NCBI GenBank assembly: GCA_016185705.1
Contig: JACPMZ010000009.1
Span: 17,656 to 81,655 of the forward strand
Length of the DNA stretch: 64,000 nt
Source: Candidatus Woesearchaeota archaeon
GTDB taxonomy: Archaea > Nanobdellota > Nanobdellia > Woesearchaeales > UBA10216
Reading direction: 5' to 3'
Part shown: in pieces, positions 1 through 8,346 of the stretch
Layout of the letters: every line of letters begins with the position of its first letter
Numbering within the stretch: the stretch's first letter is position 1
The notes under the pieces: generated by a model
The model's database searches: none
What the model saw: only the letters and a program-made list of their open reading frames with translations
What the model was told of the DNA's origin: nothing
Translations under genes and position numbers: made by a program

Positions 1-302
1 AATGCAGCATTTTTGATGAGCCCACAGCGTGTGGTTTTGAGCATGTGTCAAAAACAAAGTTTTTGAGCACTCAGAAACGCTTAAGCGTTTCTGTTGTGTC
101 AGAAGCCGCAGCTTCTGAGCATCATCAGAAATGTCAGGAACAAGTTCCTGAGCACCATCAGAAGCATTAGCTTCTGAGGCCGAAGGTTTCTGAGACTCAG
201 AAACGCTGAATGCTTACTCCGAACTGAAGTAAGGAGCTTTTGCATCAGCGTTTCTGACATATCAGGAAGACACAACTATTTTGTATAATTGCTTGTGTCT
301 TC
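1..302. repeat. Palindrome array A (TCA...TGA hairpin units)
   Basis: This gene-free stretch is nearly filled with short perfect or near-perfect palindromes that begin with TCA and end with TGA. Clear units lie at 48-66, 71-93, 99-118, 134-151 and 158-177. A longer nested one spans 197-256, and a GGAAGACACAA-type stem spans about 264-302. Units are joined by 3-7 base connectors such as GCAC, GCATCA and GCACCA. The arms differ between units while the TCAGAA/TTCTGA ends are kept. About 75 bases (roughly 121-200) reappear as the reverse complement inside array B near 14.75 kb. The array probably continues beyond the left window edge. Confidence 0.85.
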
Positions 303-356
303 CGCTATAACATAAATTAGCAATGCTTAAAAATCAGCCGCTGTTATGCTTTTGAT

Positions 357-632
357 ATGGATGACAGGCAAATCAATGAAAAGCTTGACAAATATTTTGC
401 CATGACAGAAAAAGCAATATCCTTGGTTAAAATCGCGAAGCCGAACAAGGATGCTGATGATGTTTTGGCAATGGCAAAAAATTATTTTTCTGATGCAAGG
501 CATTTCCGCGAGAAAGGCGATTTGCTTACTGCGCTTGCTGCTGTCAGCTATGCTCATGCGTGGCTTGATGCCGGCGCGCGGCTTAGGCTGTTTGAGGTTG
601 ATGCTGGCTCAAATCTTTTTGTCGTAGATTAG
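357..632 (+). CDS. DUF357 family protein
   Basis: This 91-residue protein matches the archaeal DUF357 family from memory: a small helical protein with a central YFSDARHFREKGDLLTALAA stretch followed by SYAHAWLDAGARLRLF, the family's hallmark. Length is normal. No biochemical role is established for the family. There is no signal peptide or membrane segment. The last 50 bases overlap the 3' end of the convergent Cbf5 gene, an unusually long convergent overlap. The ATG is used because it opens the recognisable domain. Confidence 0.85.
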   Translation: MDDRQINEKLDKYFAMTEKAISLVKIAKPNKDADDVLAMAKNYFSDARHFREKGDLLTALAAVSYAHAWLDAGARLRLFEVDAGSNLFVVD

Positions 633-1599
633 GGTATGTTCCGGTATTCATGAACACTGCATCCGGTTTTACTGCCGTGCCCATGCGCGCAGTTTTCATT
701 TTCTCTGATTCGGTTATGGCGTTGCCGTAGCAGACCAGTTCGTTTTTCAGGGTAAGAACTGCAACAATGTCATCCTTTCTTATTCCGTTTTCAAACTTGC
801 TGATTCCGGGCATCTTCAAGCTTGTTCCGTGGCAGATGCTGTCAACTGCTCCGTCCACTATCCATACTTTTGGGAGATGCGCAACCGCCTCTTCTATCGG
901 GCGGATGACTCTGCGTATGAACTTCTCATTTCCTTCTTTGTAATAATGAAAGCTGTCCTTGACGTCCTGCAGCGTAAAGGAATCCTTTTCTTTGAACGGC
1001 CCTGCTTTCGTTCTTCGCAGCTCAGCCATGTGCGCGCCGCCTATTTTGCTGCCGATGTCTGCAACAAGTTTCCTTATGTATGTTCCTGCTTCGCATCCAA
1101 CCCTGAACAAAACAAGTCTTCCGCTGGTTTCAATGATTTCAAGGTAGTAGATTTTTCTTTCCCGCAATTTTCTCACTACTGCGCTTTTCACAGGCGGCAG
1201 CTGCTTTATTTTGCCTACAAAACTGCTGCACACATCTCTGAGCTTTGCTTCTTCAACGTCTTTGTGCAGCTGCATCAGGCAGATGTATTCTTTTCCTGCC
1301 GTGAGGAGGACTTCTGCTATTCTGGTGGCTTTGCCTAATGCCACTGGCAAAACTCCGGTTACTTTCGGGTCGAGCGTTCCGGAATGCCCGGCTTTTTTTA
1401 TTCCTAATATCTGCTTGACATACGCAGATGTCTGGTGCGAGCTTGGCCCTGATGGCTTGTCCAGATTTATTATGCCGAAGTTAATCAGCTCCTCAACGCT
1501 TCTCTCCCCGGGGCTGCAGCCGAAGCTGCTGTCTGTATATGATTTGCGTTTTTCAATTATTTCGCGCTCAAACCTTTCAAAGGGCAATAAGCTGTTCAT
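583..1599 (-). CDS. truB: Cbf5/TruB-type tRNA/rRNA pseudouridine synthase
   Basis: This is the catalytic subunit of the archaeal H/ACA guide RNP, which converts uridine to pseudouridine in rRNA; family members can also act on tRNA U55. The 338-residue protein shows the TruB core: INLDKPSGPSSHQTS near residue 42, then GHSGTLDPKVTGVLPVALG with the catalytic Asp in the GTLDP motif near residue 77. A LPPVKSAV loop follows and a C-terminal PUA-like domain occupies about residues 250-325. It lies last in a minus-strand cluster after eS19, eL39 and eL31. Its partner Nop10 is encoded at 12.7 kb. Length and motifs are typical of archaeal Cbf5. Confidence 0.95.
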   Translation of the reverse strand: MNSLLPFERFEREIIEKRKSYTDSSFGCSPGERSVEELINFGIINLDKPSGPSSHQTSAYVKQILGIKKAGHSGTLDPKVTGVLPVALGKATRIAEVLLTAGKEYICLMQLHKDVEEAKLRDVCSSFVGKIKQLPPVKSAVVRKLRERKIYYLEIIETSGRLVLFRVGCEAGTYIRKLVADIGSKIGGAHMAELRRTKAGPFKEKDSFTLQDVKDSFHYYKEGNEKFIRRVIRPIEEAVAHLPKVWIVDGAVDSICHGTSLKMPGISKFENGIRKDDIVAVLTLKNELVCYGNAITESEKMKTARMGTAVKPDAVFMNTGTYPNLRQKDLSQHQPQTA

Positions 1600-1632
1600 T
1601 CATTATGAGAAGTAGAGGTTGGTTAAAGAACT

Positions 1633-2187
1633 TTACTGTTTCTGCTTTTTATCTGATGTTTTTTCTTTACTGCTGCTGTCTTTTCTGGTTTCAGCAAGTG
1701 TTTCAGCTGCCTTTTCAGGAGCTGCTTCTGCTTTGCCGCTTTCTTTCCTGTAAGCTGCTTTGCTGCTGCCCTGCGTTTCTTTTTTGGTTTCGGTTTTAGC
1801 GGCTGCTTTTTTGCTGTTGCCTTCTATCGTTTCTTTTTTGTCAGCGGCTGCAGCAGGGGTTTCTGTCGCTTTTTCAGCGGCTTCTTTCTTTTCTTCCGGC
1901 GATTTTTTATGTTTCTTAATTTCTTCCTTCACTTCTTTCGGCGCTCCGACAAGCTCTGCTGTCACTATGCCTTCGTCGTCCTTCGTTGTCTCCACGCTTA
2001 TTGTGTGGGGGACGTTTTTCATTCCTTGCTCCCACAGCTTGAGATTGAGGTATTTGCCTAATCTTATGTTGGAAGCTTTGGTGTGCCTTATAATATAGTC
2101 CCTTACTGCGCTGACTGCCCTGTCTGCCCGCTTGTATTTGGGAGCTTTCATTATGCTTCTTCGCAGCGGTATGTTGTAGGTTGCCAT
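1633..2187 (-). CDS. rpl31e: Large subunit ribosomal protein eL31 with charged C-terminal tail
   Basis: Residues 1-90 are eL31: an N-terminal NIPLRRSIMKAPKYKRADRAV stretch (split here only for description), then RLGKYLNLKLWEQGMKNVPHTISV, matching the archaeal/eukaryotic protein near the exit tunnel. Normal archaeal eL31 is about 80-95 residues, but this one has 184. Residues 95-184 are a low-complexity Lys/Glu/Ala/Thr-rich tail with no known domain. A similar Ala/Lys tail is found on eS19 in the same cluster. The gene follows eL39, a conserved archaeal pairing. Assignment of the core is firm; the tail's role is unknown. Confidence 0.93.
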   Translation of the reverse strand: MATYNIPLRRSIMKAPKYKRADRAVSAVRDYIIRHTKASNIRLGKYLNLKLWEQGMKNVPHTISVETTKDDEGIVTAELVGAPKEVKEEIKKHKKSPEEKKEAAEKATETPAAAADKKETIEGNSKKAAAKTETKKETQGSSKAAYRKESGKAEAAPEKAAETLAETRKDSSSKEKTSDKKQKQ

Positions 2188-2232
2188 TTTTTGTTGTGTT
2201 GTTGCTCGCGCTCGGTATTGGCCTGCTTGCTA

Positions 2233-2406
2233 TTACGCTTTCAGCTTTGTGCGCCTCCAGTTGCGCTTGACAGCTGTGTGCCTTCCGGGGTGGATTCTTC
2301 TGCCTCTTCCGTATATTTTCGGAACTGTCCAGAACGGAGCCCATTTTGTCTGGTTTGCCCTTTTGTGCAGTCTTTTCTTTTTGCTTGGGTGCTTGTGGCG
2401 TGCCAT
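2233..2406 (-). CDS. rpl39e: Large subunit ribosomal protein eL39
   Basis: This 57-residue basic protein was found by reading the gap between eL31 and eS19. It begins MARHKHPSKKKRLHKRANQT and ends RNWRRTKLKA, the conserved eL39 start and end. eL39 lines the nascent peptide exit tunnel. The middle (WAPFWTVPKIYGRGRRIHPG) matches the usual VPxWVxxKTxRRVxxxP pattern. It sits 45 bases upstream of eL31 in the common archaeal eL39-eL31 order. The ATG at 2404-2406 gives the family's normal length. Confidence 0.93.
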   Translation of the reverse strand: MARHKHPSKKKRLHKRANQTKWAPFWTVPKIYGRGRRIHPGRHTAVKRNWRRTKLKA

Positions 2407-2450
2407 TTTGGTTTCTTATTCTTTTTGGCTTTATTTTCTTCGCTTGTCTT

Positions 2451-2503
2451 CCGCTCTTTTTTTTCTTCCCTTAATTTGCGAGGGAGGGAAAAAAAGGAGC
2501 GGG
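2451..2503. terminator. Pyrimidine/purine hairpin downstream of eS19
   Basis: An inverted repeat pairs CCGCTC plus a T-rich/CCCT arm with an AGGGAGGGAAAAAAA arm ending GGAGCGG, around a short TTAATTTG loop. It begins 35 bases after the eS19 stop on the minus strand. It belongs to a family of similar hairpins found after eS27, PRPP synthetase, SRP54 and ScpA. A role in 3'-end formation or transcript stability is inferred from position. Confidence 0.6.
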
Positions 2504-2537
2504 TTGGCAGCTTGAGATAGGGAAATGCGCCGGATTT

Positions 2538-3068
2538 TTACTGTGATTGCGCAGCTTTCTTCGGCTCAGTTTTTGTAGGTGCTTTAGCAGATTCCTTGCT
2601 TTCAGCTTTCGCAGATGCTTTTGCTGCACTCGCGCCTGCAGCAGTTTGTTTTGACATAGCCATTGCTGCTGCGTTCATGATTTCTGCCGCTTTTTTGGTG
2701 ATGACCCTGCCTTTGTGGCTGCCTACTGCTGTCTGCCTGACTAATCCTGCGTTTTCCAGCTGCTGCAAAACCTTTCTCGCAACGCTTCCTGAGCCTTTGT
2801 AAAACCGCTCGGGCTTGTGGCCCCGGTTCTTCTTTCCACCATACTTTATGCGCAGCTTTGACACGCCTACCGGGCCAAGCTTGGCTACTGACCTCAGCAG
2901 CGCAGCTGCCCTGATGTGCCACCATTCCTGCTCGGGCGGCCTTTCCTTGTGCATGCCTGTTTTTGCAAACGCTGCCCATTCAGGAGCTTTTATCTTGGGC
3001 TCATTCTTCAGCTCTGCAGATACCTTGTCTATTAATTCAGACGGGTCTACTTCCATGAACTTTGCCAT
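2538..3068 (-). CDS. rps19e: Small subunit ribosomal protein eS19 with Ala/Lys tail
   Basis: Residues 1-140 are eS19: an N-terminal EVDPSELIDKVSAEL helix, then AAFAKTGMHKERPPEQEWW and RAAALLRSVAKLGPVGVSKL, then GSGSVARKVLQQLENAGLV, a winged-helix fold typical of the archaeal and eukaryotic protein. Residues 145-176 are an Ala/Ser/Lys-rich tail not found in most homologues and resembling the eL31 tail in the same cluster. The gene is the first recognised member of the cluster eS19-eL39-eL31-Cbf5. The start follows an AT-rich region. Confidence 0.95.
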   Translation of the reverse strand: MAKFMEVDPSELIDKVSAELKNEPKIKAPEWAAFAKTGMHKERPPEQEWWHIRAAALLRSVAKLGPVGVSKLRIKYGGKKNRGHKPERFYKGSGSVARKVLQQLENAGLVRQTAVGSHKGRVITKKAAEIMNAAAMAMSKQTAAGASAAKASAKAESKESAKAPTKTEPKKAAQSQ

Positions 3069-3311
3069 TTTATTCGTGAGAAATTGCGCTGGTTTAAAAA
3101 TGTTGCTGCCATAACGTATTGAAGCGATGAGAATTCTTTAAAGCTGTAGAAACGCACACTTATTTCCCCTGCTTATTTTTTCTCCTCCTTCGCATTTAGA
3201 AAGCTGCCGGAATAAGCATGGAGCGAAAGAAAACCGCGTAGTAGATTTTCTACAGCGACTGCCGTCCCAAGCAACAATTATATATAGTGCTGTCCAGCTT
3301 CAAATCTTTAC

Positions 3312-3395
3312 GAGGGGATACCGAAGTGGCCAAACGGGATGGGTTTAGGACCCATTAGCTTAGTGCTTTCCGGGGTTCGAATCCTCGTCCCCTCA
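3312..3395 (+). tRNA. tRNA-Leu (UAG anticodon)
   Basis: Acceptor arm GAGGGGA pairs with TCCCCTC, followed by discriminator A. The anticodon stem ATGGG/CCCAT encloses loop TTTAGGA, giving anticodon TAG. A long variable arm marks a class II tRNA, consistent with leucine. The T-arm CGGGGTTCGAATCCTCG is canonical. Length is 84 bases with no intron, unlike four of the other five tRNA genes here. CCA is not encoded. Confidence 0.95.
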
Positions 3396-3717
3396 TGCAT
3401 CTTTATCTTTTCGTTTGAGCACATAGCAACTGTTAATCTGCGCTGCTCTTCGTTGCGCTGGAAACGCAGTAGGCGGAATGTCAGCAGGCTGAATCTGCAA
3501 CACTTATTTGTTTCCCGGTTCCTTTTTATACTGCACCGCTTGGTTTTTCTCGTCGGGACATTTATATATGATATTGCCTGCACCATATAAAAGTTTATAA
3601 ACTGCCCCTTTCAGATAGCTCCAGTTCAATCTGCACGGCATGTGGTGTGCCTGCAAAAAGAAGAAAAAAAGAAGCATATACAACAACCAATATTTTCCAA
3701 AATATACTAAAACAAAA
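3396..3717. other. Gene-free stretch upstream of the S-layer gene
   Basis: No convincing coding sequence is seen on either strand; open frames here are antisense or short. The region contains several AT-rich TATA-like motifs around 3560-3600 and is otherwise unremarkable. Confidence 0.5.
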
Positions 3718-3810
3718 ACTTTAAATACCCCAATAATCAAGGAGAAAGTGGCGCTGCATGCGTCTATATGTTGAATAATGTTAAACCAAAATGACACGGA
3801 GGTGTTCGGT
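3718..3810 (+). promoter_or_regulatory. S-layer gene promoter and leader with Shine-Dalgarno
   Basis: A TATA box ACTTTAAATA lies at 3718-3727, predicting transcription start near 3745-3755. A strong GGAGGTG Shine-Dalgarno at 3798-3804 sits six bases before the GTG at 3811. This fixes the start of the S-layer gene and gives it a leader of roughly 60 bases, whereas most other genes here look leaderless. Confidence 0.7.
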
Positions 3811-6525
3811 GTGAAGTTGATAAAAACAGTTAAGAAGATTATGGCTCTCAGTACAGGAGCTGTTATGATGGGCGCTACTTTGAGCGCAGGCGCATTTGCT
3901 GCTGACTTGGCAGAATATCCATCTCCATTTATTAAGGATGGCAAATTCAACGGCATCCTCGTTGTAGGAGATTCAGCCAATGCTGCCGATGTTCTCGGTT
4001 CAGTTGATATTGCTACAAAGCTTCAGGTCGCTTCCAGAGTCAAGAAGTCTGTAAAAGCAGAGGGCGGCGCAACCGTCAGCGTGAGCGGCGAAGCTTGGAG
4101 AGTAGGCACTTCTTCAAAGAAGCTTGAGATGTCAGAAAGCGTTGCAGCTCGCTCAAGTCTTGTATCAGAAAGCATAACTAATATAACTACCTTCATAACT
4201 GATGATGAACTGCCGCAATTATTGGCTGATGGCACATTCAGGAACAGCAAGGGAGATTACGACTACCACCAGTACCTCTATTTCGATAAGGTGAACAACC
4301 AGGACGGCACCAATCCGCAGAGTCTTTCAGTTACTTTTGCTGAGGACCCTGACACAGACATAGTAGGGGATTATTTCTATATAAAGAACAACGACCGTAT
4401 TGCAAGATACACTTTGGAGTTCACGACTTCAGCTGAGTCAGATGTCACTGACAGCGCAGGCTCTGCATCCATGTCAGGAACTTATTTGTGGAGCTACGAA
4501 GGAAAAGACATCAACATGCTGGGAAGGACATTCTCTATTGTAAAGGCAAGAAGGTCAAGCTCAGTAGGCAACAGCGCAGAACTTACTCTTATGGGCGGTG
4601 CTGCGCATGACACGCTTGACGAGGGAGCTTCCAAGACTTACACTGTTGGCGGCAAAGAATATGATGTTGAAGCTAATTTTGTTGGAACAACTACAGCTAA
4701 GCTGATAGTCAACGGCCAGCTTACAGACTCATTAAATGAAGGCGATACCTTTACCTTGTCTGACAAGAGTCAGGTGGGCATCAAGGATATCTCTGTTCAG
4801 GACTTCGCAGGCGGTGTCCGCAAGGTTGAGTTCTATGTGGGTGCTGACAAGGTGTTCCTGAAGGACACTGTTGTGCATCAGGCAGGTTCTGGCTCGCAGA
4901 CTTTGGAAGTCGGCTCTGAAAAGATAGACGATTCTAAAGTTACGATAACAGGCAGCGATGACAACACCACATTCAAAATTGATACAATCCAGATTAATAT
5001 GACCGCAGATGACGACATTTACATTCCTAAAGGCGGCAAGTTGTCAGACCAGCTTGATGAGCCTCAGGTGTTGCTGAGCGCTTGGGATATTGAGTACGCT
5101 GGATTGGAAGATGTGTCAACAGAGGAGTACAGGATAGATACCTCTGGCTCAAACCAGTACGAGATTATTTTTGTAGATGGCAATGGCAACAAAGCAGCCA
5201 TACCGCTGGCGTACAGTTCGTCAGGCACCAATCTGAAGCTCGGCGACAACAACGACGACTTGATCCTCGTTGAGAACAATGCGATTGCGCAGTCAAACAG
5301 CACAGCAGTTATTACCAGGAACGACTACTTCCTTGTTACTGACATCAGTCAGAAGCAGGGTGAGAGAAACACCTACTTGCTGAGGTACAAAGGTTCTTCT
5401 GCAGTTACCGACAGTTCTCCTGTAATCAAGTTCCAGGACATAGGTTCAGGGGAAACATTGGAAAGGGTTTTGGCATCCAGCGCAACTGGGCTTAATGTGC
5501 CTTTCACCGGAACTGAAGTCGCAAACATACAGCTGGGCGGCGCTACATACAATGTGTATAACGCCTCGCTGGCATCAACAGCTGACTTTGACATAGTTGT
5601 TGACCTTAACGGCAACGGCGTTTTTGACCAGCCGCATGCTAATTTGACTGGTGAGATGGCAGCTACGTACGAAAATATTGTTAACGTAACCACGAAAGCG
5701 GGCATGCAGATAGTGATTCAGACAAGCCCGCAAAACGCCTCACTTGGTCCGGCGCAGGCGCCAAGAGCGATTAACGTGTCGTTCCAGACAGTTGATGCAG
5801 ACGACTATGACAACGTGGCTCCGTCGCCAGTTGAATTTTCAATTACCGCTGCAAGCGGGGAAGTTCAATTTTCAGAACAAACCTTGGATGTTGACCACAA
5901 CTACCGCACCCCGCAGGACGAGACAAACACCAACTATGGTTACACAAGCATGGGCGCTTACATTAAGTGGGACAACCCAACGAACAGCCCTGACAAGCTG
6001 ACTGTTACATATCCGAAGCAGCAGAGGCTGCCTTTGGTGTACATAACAGCGCCTTCAGCTGCGATAAGCTCAGGTGAAGCAACAGAAGCCGGCCAAATCA
6101 TTTACTACGAAACGCAGCCGATTGCTGTCGGCGCGGCAAAGCTTGCTGGCGAGGTTACTGACATAACTGCCCAGAACGCCATTGTTATTGGCGGTCCGTG
6201 CGCTAACGCTGCAGCTGCTGAGCTGATGGGCAACCCTGCCAACTGCCTCACTGGCTTTACAGCCGGAAAGGCAATGGTTAAGCTTTACGAGCACACCAAC
6301 GGCAACGTTGCAATGCTTGTTGCTGGCTACAATGCTGCTGACACAAGAAGGGCAGCAAGGGTAGTTGCAAACTATGAGGACTGGCAGACAACAAGCAAGC
6401 TTAAGGGCATGGAAGTTGAGGTCAGCGGAACAAGCTTCACTGACATCAGCGTAGCTGCTCCTGCAGCAGCGCCTGCGCCTGCTCCAGAGGAACCTGCTGC
6501 TGACGGCAACACTACAGCAGAATAA
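3811..6525 (+). CDS. S-layer protein precursor
   Basis: This is a secreted 904-residue protein expected to form the cell's outer lattice. A signal peptide runs MKLIKTVKKIMALST and on to a GAFA cleavage site near residue 30. The mature N-terminus carries YPSPFIKDGKFNGILVVGDS and SANAADVLGSVDIA, and the C-terminal third carries a conserved IGGPCANAAAAELMGNP segment with GYNAADTRRAARVVANY. Both signatures resemble methanococcal-type and DPANN S-layer proteins. The end is an Ala/Pro/Glu-rich tail. The GTG start is chosen from the Shine-Dalgarno six bases upstream; an in-frame start at 3778 has no such support. A strong hairpin terminator follows directly. Confidence 0.92.
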   Translation: MKLIKTVKKIMALSTGAVMMGATLSAGAFAADLAEYPSPFIKDGKFNGILVVGDSANAADVLGSVDIATKLQVASRVKKSVKAEGGATVSVSGEAWRVGTSSKKLEMSESVAARSSLVSESITNITTFITDDELPQLLADGTFRNSKGDYDYHQYLYFDKVNNQDGTNPQSLSVTFAEDPDTDIVGDYFYIKNNDRIARYTLEFTTSAESDVTDSAGSASMSGTYLWSYEGKDINMLGRTFSIVKARRSSSVGNSAELTLMGGAAHDTLDEGASKTYTVGGKEYDVEANFVGTTTAKLIVNGQLTDSLNEGDTFTLSDKSQVGIKDISVQDFAGGVRKVEFYVGADKVFLKDTVVHQAGSGSQTLEVGSEKIDDSKVTITGSDDNTTFKIDTIQINMTADDDIYIPKGGKLSDQLDEPQVLLSAWDIEYAGLEDVSTEEYRIDTSGSNQYEIIFVDGNGNKAAIPLAYSSSGTNLKLGDNNDDLILVENNAIAQSNSTAVITRNDYFLVTDISQKQGERNTYLLRYKGSSAVTDSSPVIKFQDIGSGETLERVLASSATGLNVPFTGTEVANIQLGGATYNVYNASLASTADFDIVVDLNGNGVFDQPHANLTGEMAATYENIVNVTTKAGMQIVIQTSPQNASLGPAQAPRAINVSFQTVDADDYDNVAPSPVEFSITAASGEVQFSEQTLDVDHNYRTPQDETNTNYGYTSMGAYIKWDNPTNSPDKLTVTYPKQQRLPLVYITAPSAAISSGEATEAGQIIYYETQPIAVGAAKLAGEVTDITAQNAIVIGGPCANAAAAELMGNPANCLTGFTAGKAMVKLYEHTNGNVAMLVAGYNAADTRRAARVVANYEDWQTTSKLKGMEVEVSGTSFTDISVAAPAAAPAPAPEEPAADGNTTAE

Positions 6526-6527
6526 AC

Positions 6528-6557
6528 GCGGCTGATGCCGCTTTTTTTCTCTTTTTT
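6528..6557 (+). terminator. Hairpin-plus-T-run terminator after the S-layer gene
   Basis: A GCGGC stem, TGAT loop and GCCGC stem are followed by a T-rich tract starting at 6542, three bases after the S-layer stop. The shape is that of a bacterial-like intrinsic terminator; archaeal RNA polymerase responds mainly to the T tract. Confidence 0.75.
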
Positions 6558-6597
6558 GAATAAATTATTTTAACTAGTTCTCTTTTTATCTCTGCAA

Positions 6598-8346
6598 ATG
6601 AATAATAAGATTGTATTGCTGCTACTGCTGGTTTCTGCAGTTGTTTTCATTCCTGTCCTTGCATCGCTGGGCAACTGGGGCTTGTACGACTGGGACCAGC
6701 ATTTTTTCTACAATGAGGCAGCAAGGACTGCCATTCTTGACTACGGCCAGTTTCCGCTGTGGAACGCGCATTACTGCGGCGGGACTCCGCTGCTGGCTAA
6801 TCCGCAGTCCGGCTTTCTCTCGCCGTTTTTCCTGTTTGTGCTGCTTTTCGGCGCTGTTGCAGGGCTTAAGCTGCAGGCCCTGTTCTACATGATTCTTGGT
6901 CTTTTGGGCACTTTTCTGGCTGCAAGGAAGCTTGGCAGCAGCAGCGTGTCTTCAGCATTGGCAGCGGTTATTTTCATGCTGAGCAGCTGGTTTGCAGCCA
7001 GGGTGGTTGTTGGCCACACCACGTTTTTTCCTTTTGCGCTGCTGCCGTGGGCATTTTATTTCTACCTTAAGTCGCTGGCTGCATGGAAATGGCTTATGGC
7101 TGCAGCCGCAGTCTTGGCTGTCATGTTCCTGAGCGGCGGGCTGTATGCGCTGTACGCATCTGTTCTGCTGCTCGCCAGCCATTCTGCGCTTACAGCTGCA
7201 GAAAAAAGGCAGCTGAGGCCCTTGCTCCTGGCAGCTGCAATTTTCATTGTCTTCCTCGGTTTGGCAGCCGTAAAGCTCCTTCCCATGATTGAGCTGGTTT
7301 CTGATATTCCCCCGCCTGAGGATGTTCAGCTTACCGGCTTTGGCATGGCTGCAAGGGCGTTGTTCCATCCTTTTCAGGGAATAGCTGAAAACGATTTACG
7401 CCTTAATCCCGGGCTGGTTACCGGTGCTGCCATGCTCCGCGGCGAAATACCATGGGGCTGGCACGAATACTCTGCTTATGTCGGCGTCATATCTTTTTTA
7501 CTGGCGGTTATTTCAGCTGTAAATTATAGGAGAAACTGGAAGCTGCAGCTGATTGCAGCATTTTTCTTTTTGCTCAGCCTGGGCCATCTGCTGCCGCTTT
7601 GGCCCCTGCTAAGGAATCTGCCTTTTTTCAGCGCCCTTCACGGCCCGTCGCGGTTTATTATTCCGTTTACATTCATGATTGCGCTTCTTGCTGCGCAGTC
7701 ATTGACATCTCTGCGCCTGCCGCGTAAGCAGCTGATTAGTTGCTTGCTGCTGGCAGTTGTTGCTGCCGAACTGCTTTTTGTTTCCTTGCCGCTGTTTTCC
7801 AGCGCTTTTCCATTAACGCCTCAGGCCGGTCTGCAAACAGGCAATCCTGATTTCATCCAGTATTATGCCGCTGACCCTTACGTTTCGCAGTTTCCCAATC
7901 TGCTGCAAAACCTTGGCACTGTTAACTGCTGGGAGCGCATCCACCTTGCTCCGCGCGCAGCTCCGCAGTTCATTATAGACCGGCCAAACCCGGCTTTTAT
8001 CGGCAACGCCTACATCGCAGAAACCAACCAGTCGTTTGATTTTGATTATTTTTCGCCAAACAATATAAGGGTTAATCTGGAATCTGCCATAATCAACGAT
8101 ACAGCTGTTTTGGTAATCAACCAGAACTATTACGCAGGATGGAAATCATCAAACAACAAGGCAAAATCATTTGGCGGATTGCTCGCAGCAGAAATCACAG
8201 CAGCTGATAAAAAAATTGAATTTTATTATCTGCCAAGAAGTTTTGTGTTAGGAGCTGTTATTTCTTTTGCCACTGCAGCTATTCTGCTTTTGCTTTTGCT
8301 AAAGCCTGGTTTAATAAGAAATGCATTGTTTCAGCCGCAGTCATAA
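6598..8346 (+). CDS. Polytopic membrane protein, YfhO/GT-C glycosyltransferase-like
   Basis: This 582-residue protein has about 11-12 predicted membrane helices. The first extracytoplasmic loop contains NWGLYDWDQHFFYNEAART with acidic residues, followed by FPLWNAHYCGGTPLLANPQSG, a pattern seen in YfhO-like and other GT-C family lipid-linked sugar transferases. A soluble region near residues 420-545 precedes the last helix. A role in transferring sugars to S-layer protein or lipid is inferred from fold and from the neighbouring S-layer and second GT-C-like genes. The 3' ends of this gene and the next overlap by 16 bases. Confidence 0.7.
   Translation: MNNKIVLLLLLVSAVVFIPVLASLGNWGLYDWDQHFFYNEAARTAILDYGQFPLWNAHYCGGTPLLANPQSGFLSPFFLFVLLFGAVAGLKLQALFYMILGLLGTFLAARKLGSSSVSSALAAVIFMLSSWFAARVVVGHTTFFPFALLPWAFYFYLKSLAAWKWLMAAAAVLAVMFLSGGLYALYASVLLLASHSALTAAEKRQLRPLLLAAAIFIVFLGLAAVKLLPMIELVSDIPPPEDVQLTGFGMAARALFHPFQGIAENDLRLNPGLVTGAAMLRGEIPWGWHEYSAYVGVISFLLAVISAVNYRRNWKLQLIAAFFFLLSLGHLLPLWPLLRNLPFFSALHGPSRFIIPFTFMIALLAAQSLTSLRLPRKQLISCLLLAVVAAELLFVSLPLFSSAFPLTPQAGLQTGNPDFIQYYAADPYVSQFPNLLQNLGTVNCWERIHLAPRAAPQFIIDRPNPAFIGNAYIAETNQSFDFDYFSPNNIRVNLESAIINDTAVLVINQNYYAGWKSSNNKAKSFGGLLAAEITAADKKIEFYYLPRSFVLGAVISFATAAILLLLLLKPGLIRNALFQPQS

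Noticed and set aside
1-302. CRISPR array reading of the palindrome array
   Set aside because: Units are self-complementary with different arms and 3-7 base connectors; there are no constant repeats with unique spacers.
829-1338. Long plus-strand frame inside Cbf5
   Set aside because: Antisense shadow of a conserved gene; composition is typical of reverse-strand reading.
3504-3980. 158-codon minus-strand frame across the S-layer gene start
   Set aside because: It is antisense to a strongly supported signal peptide and promoter and shows no recognisable domain.
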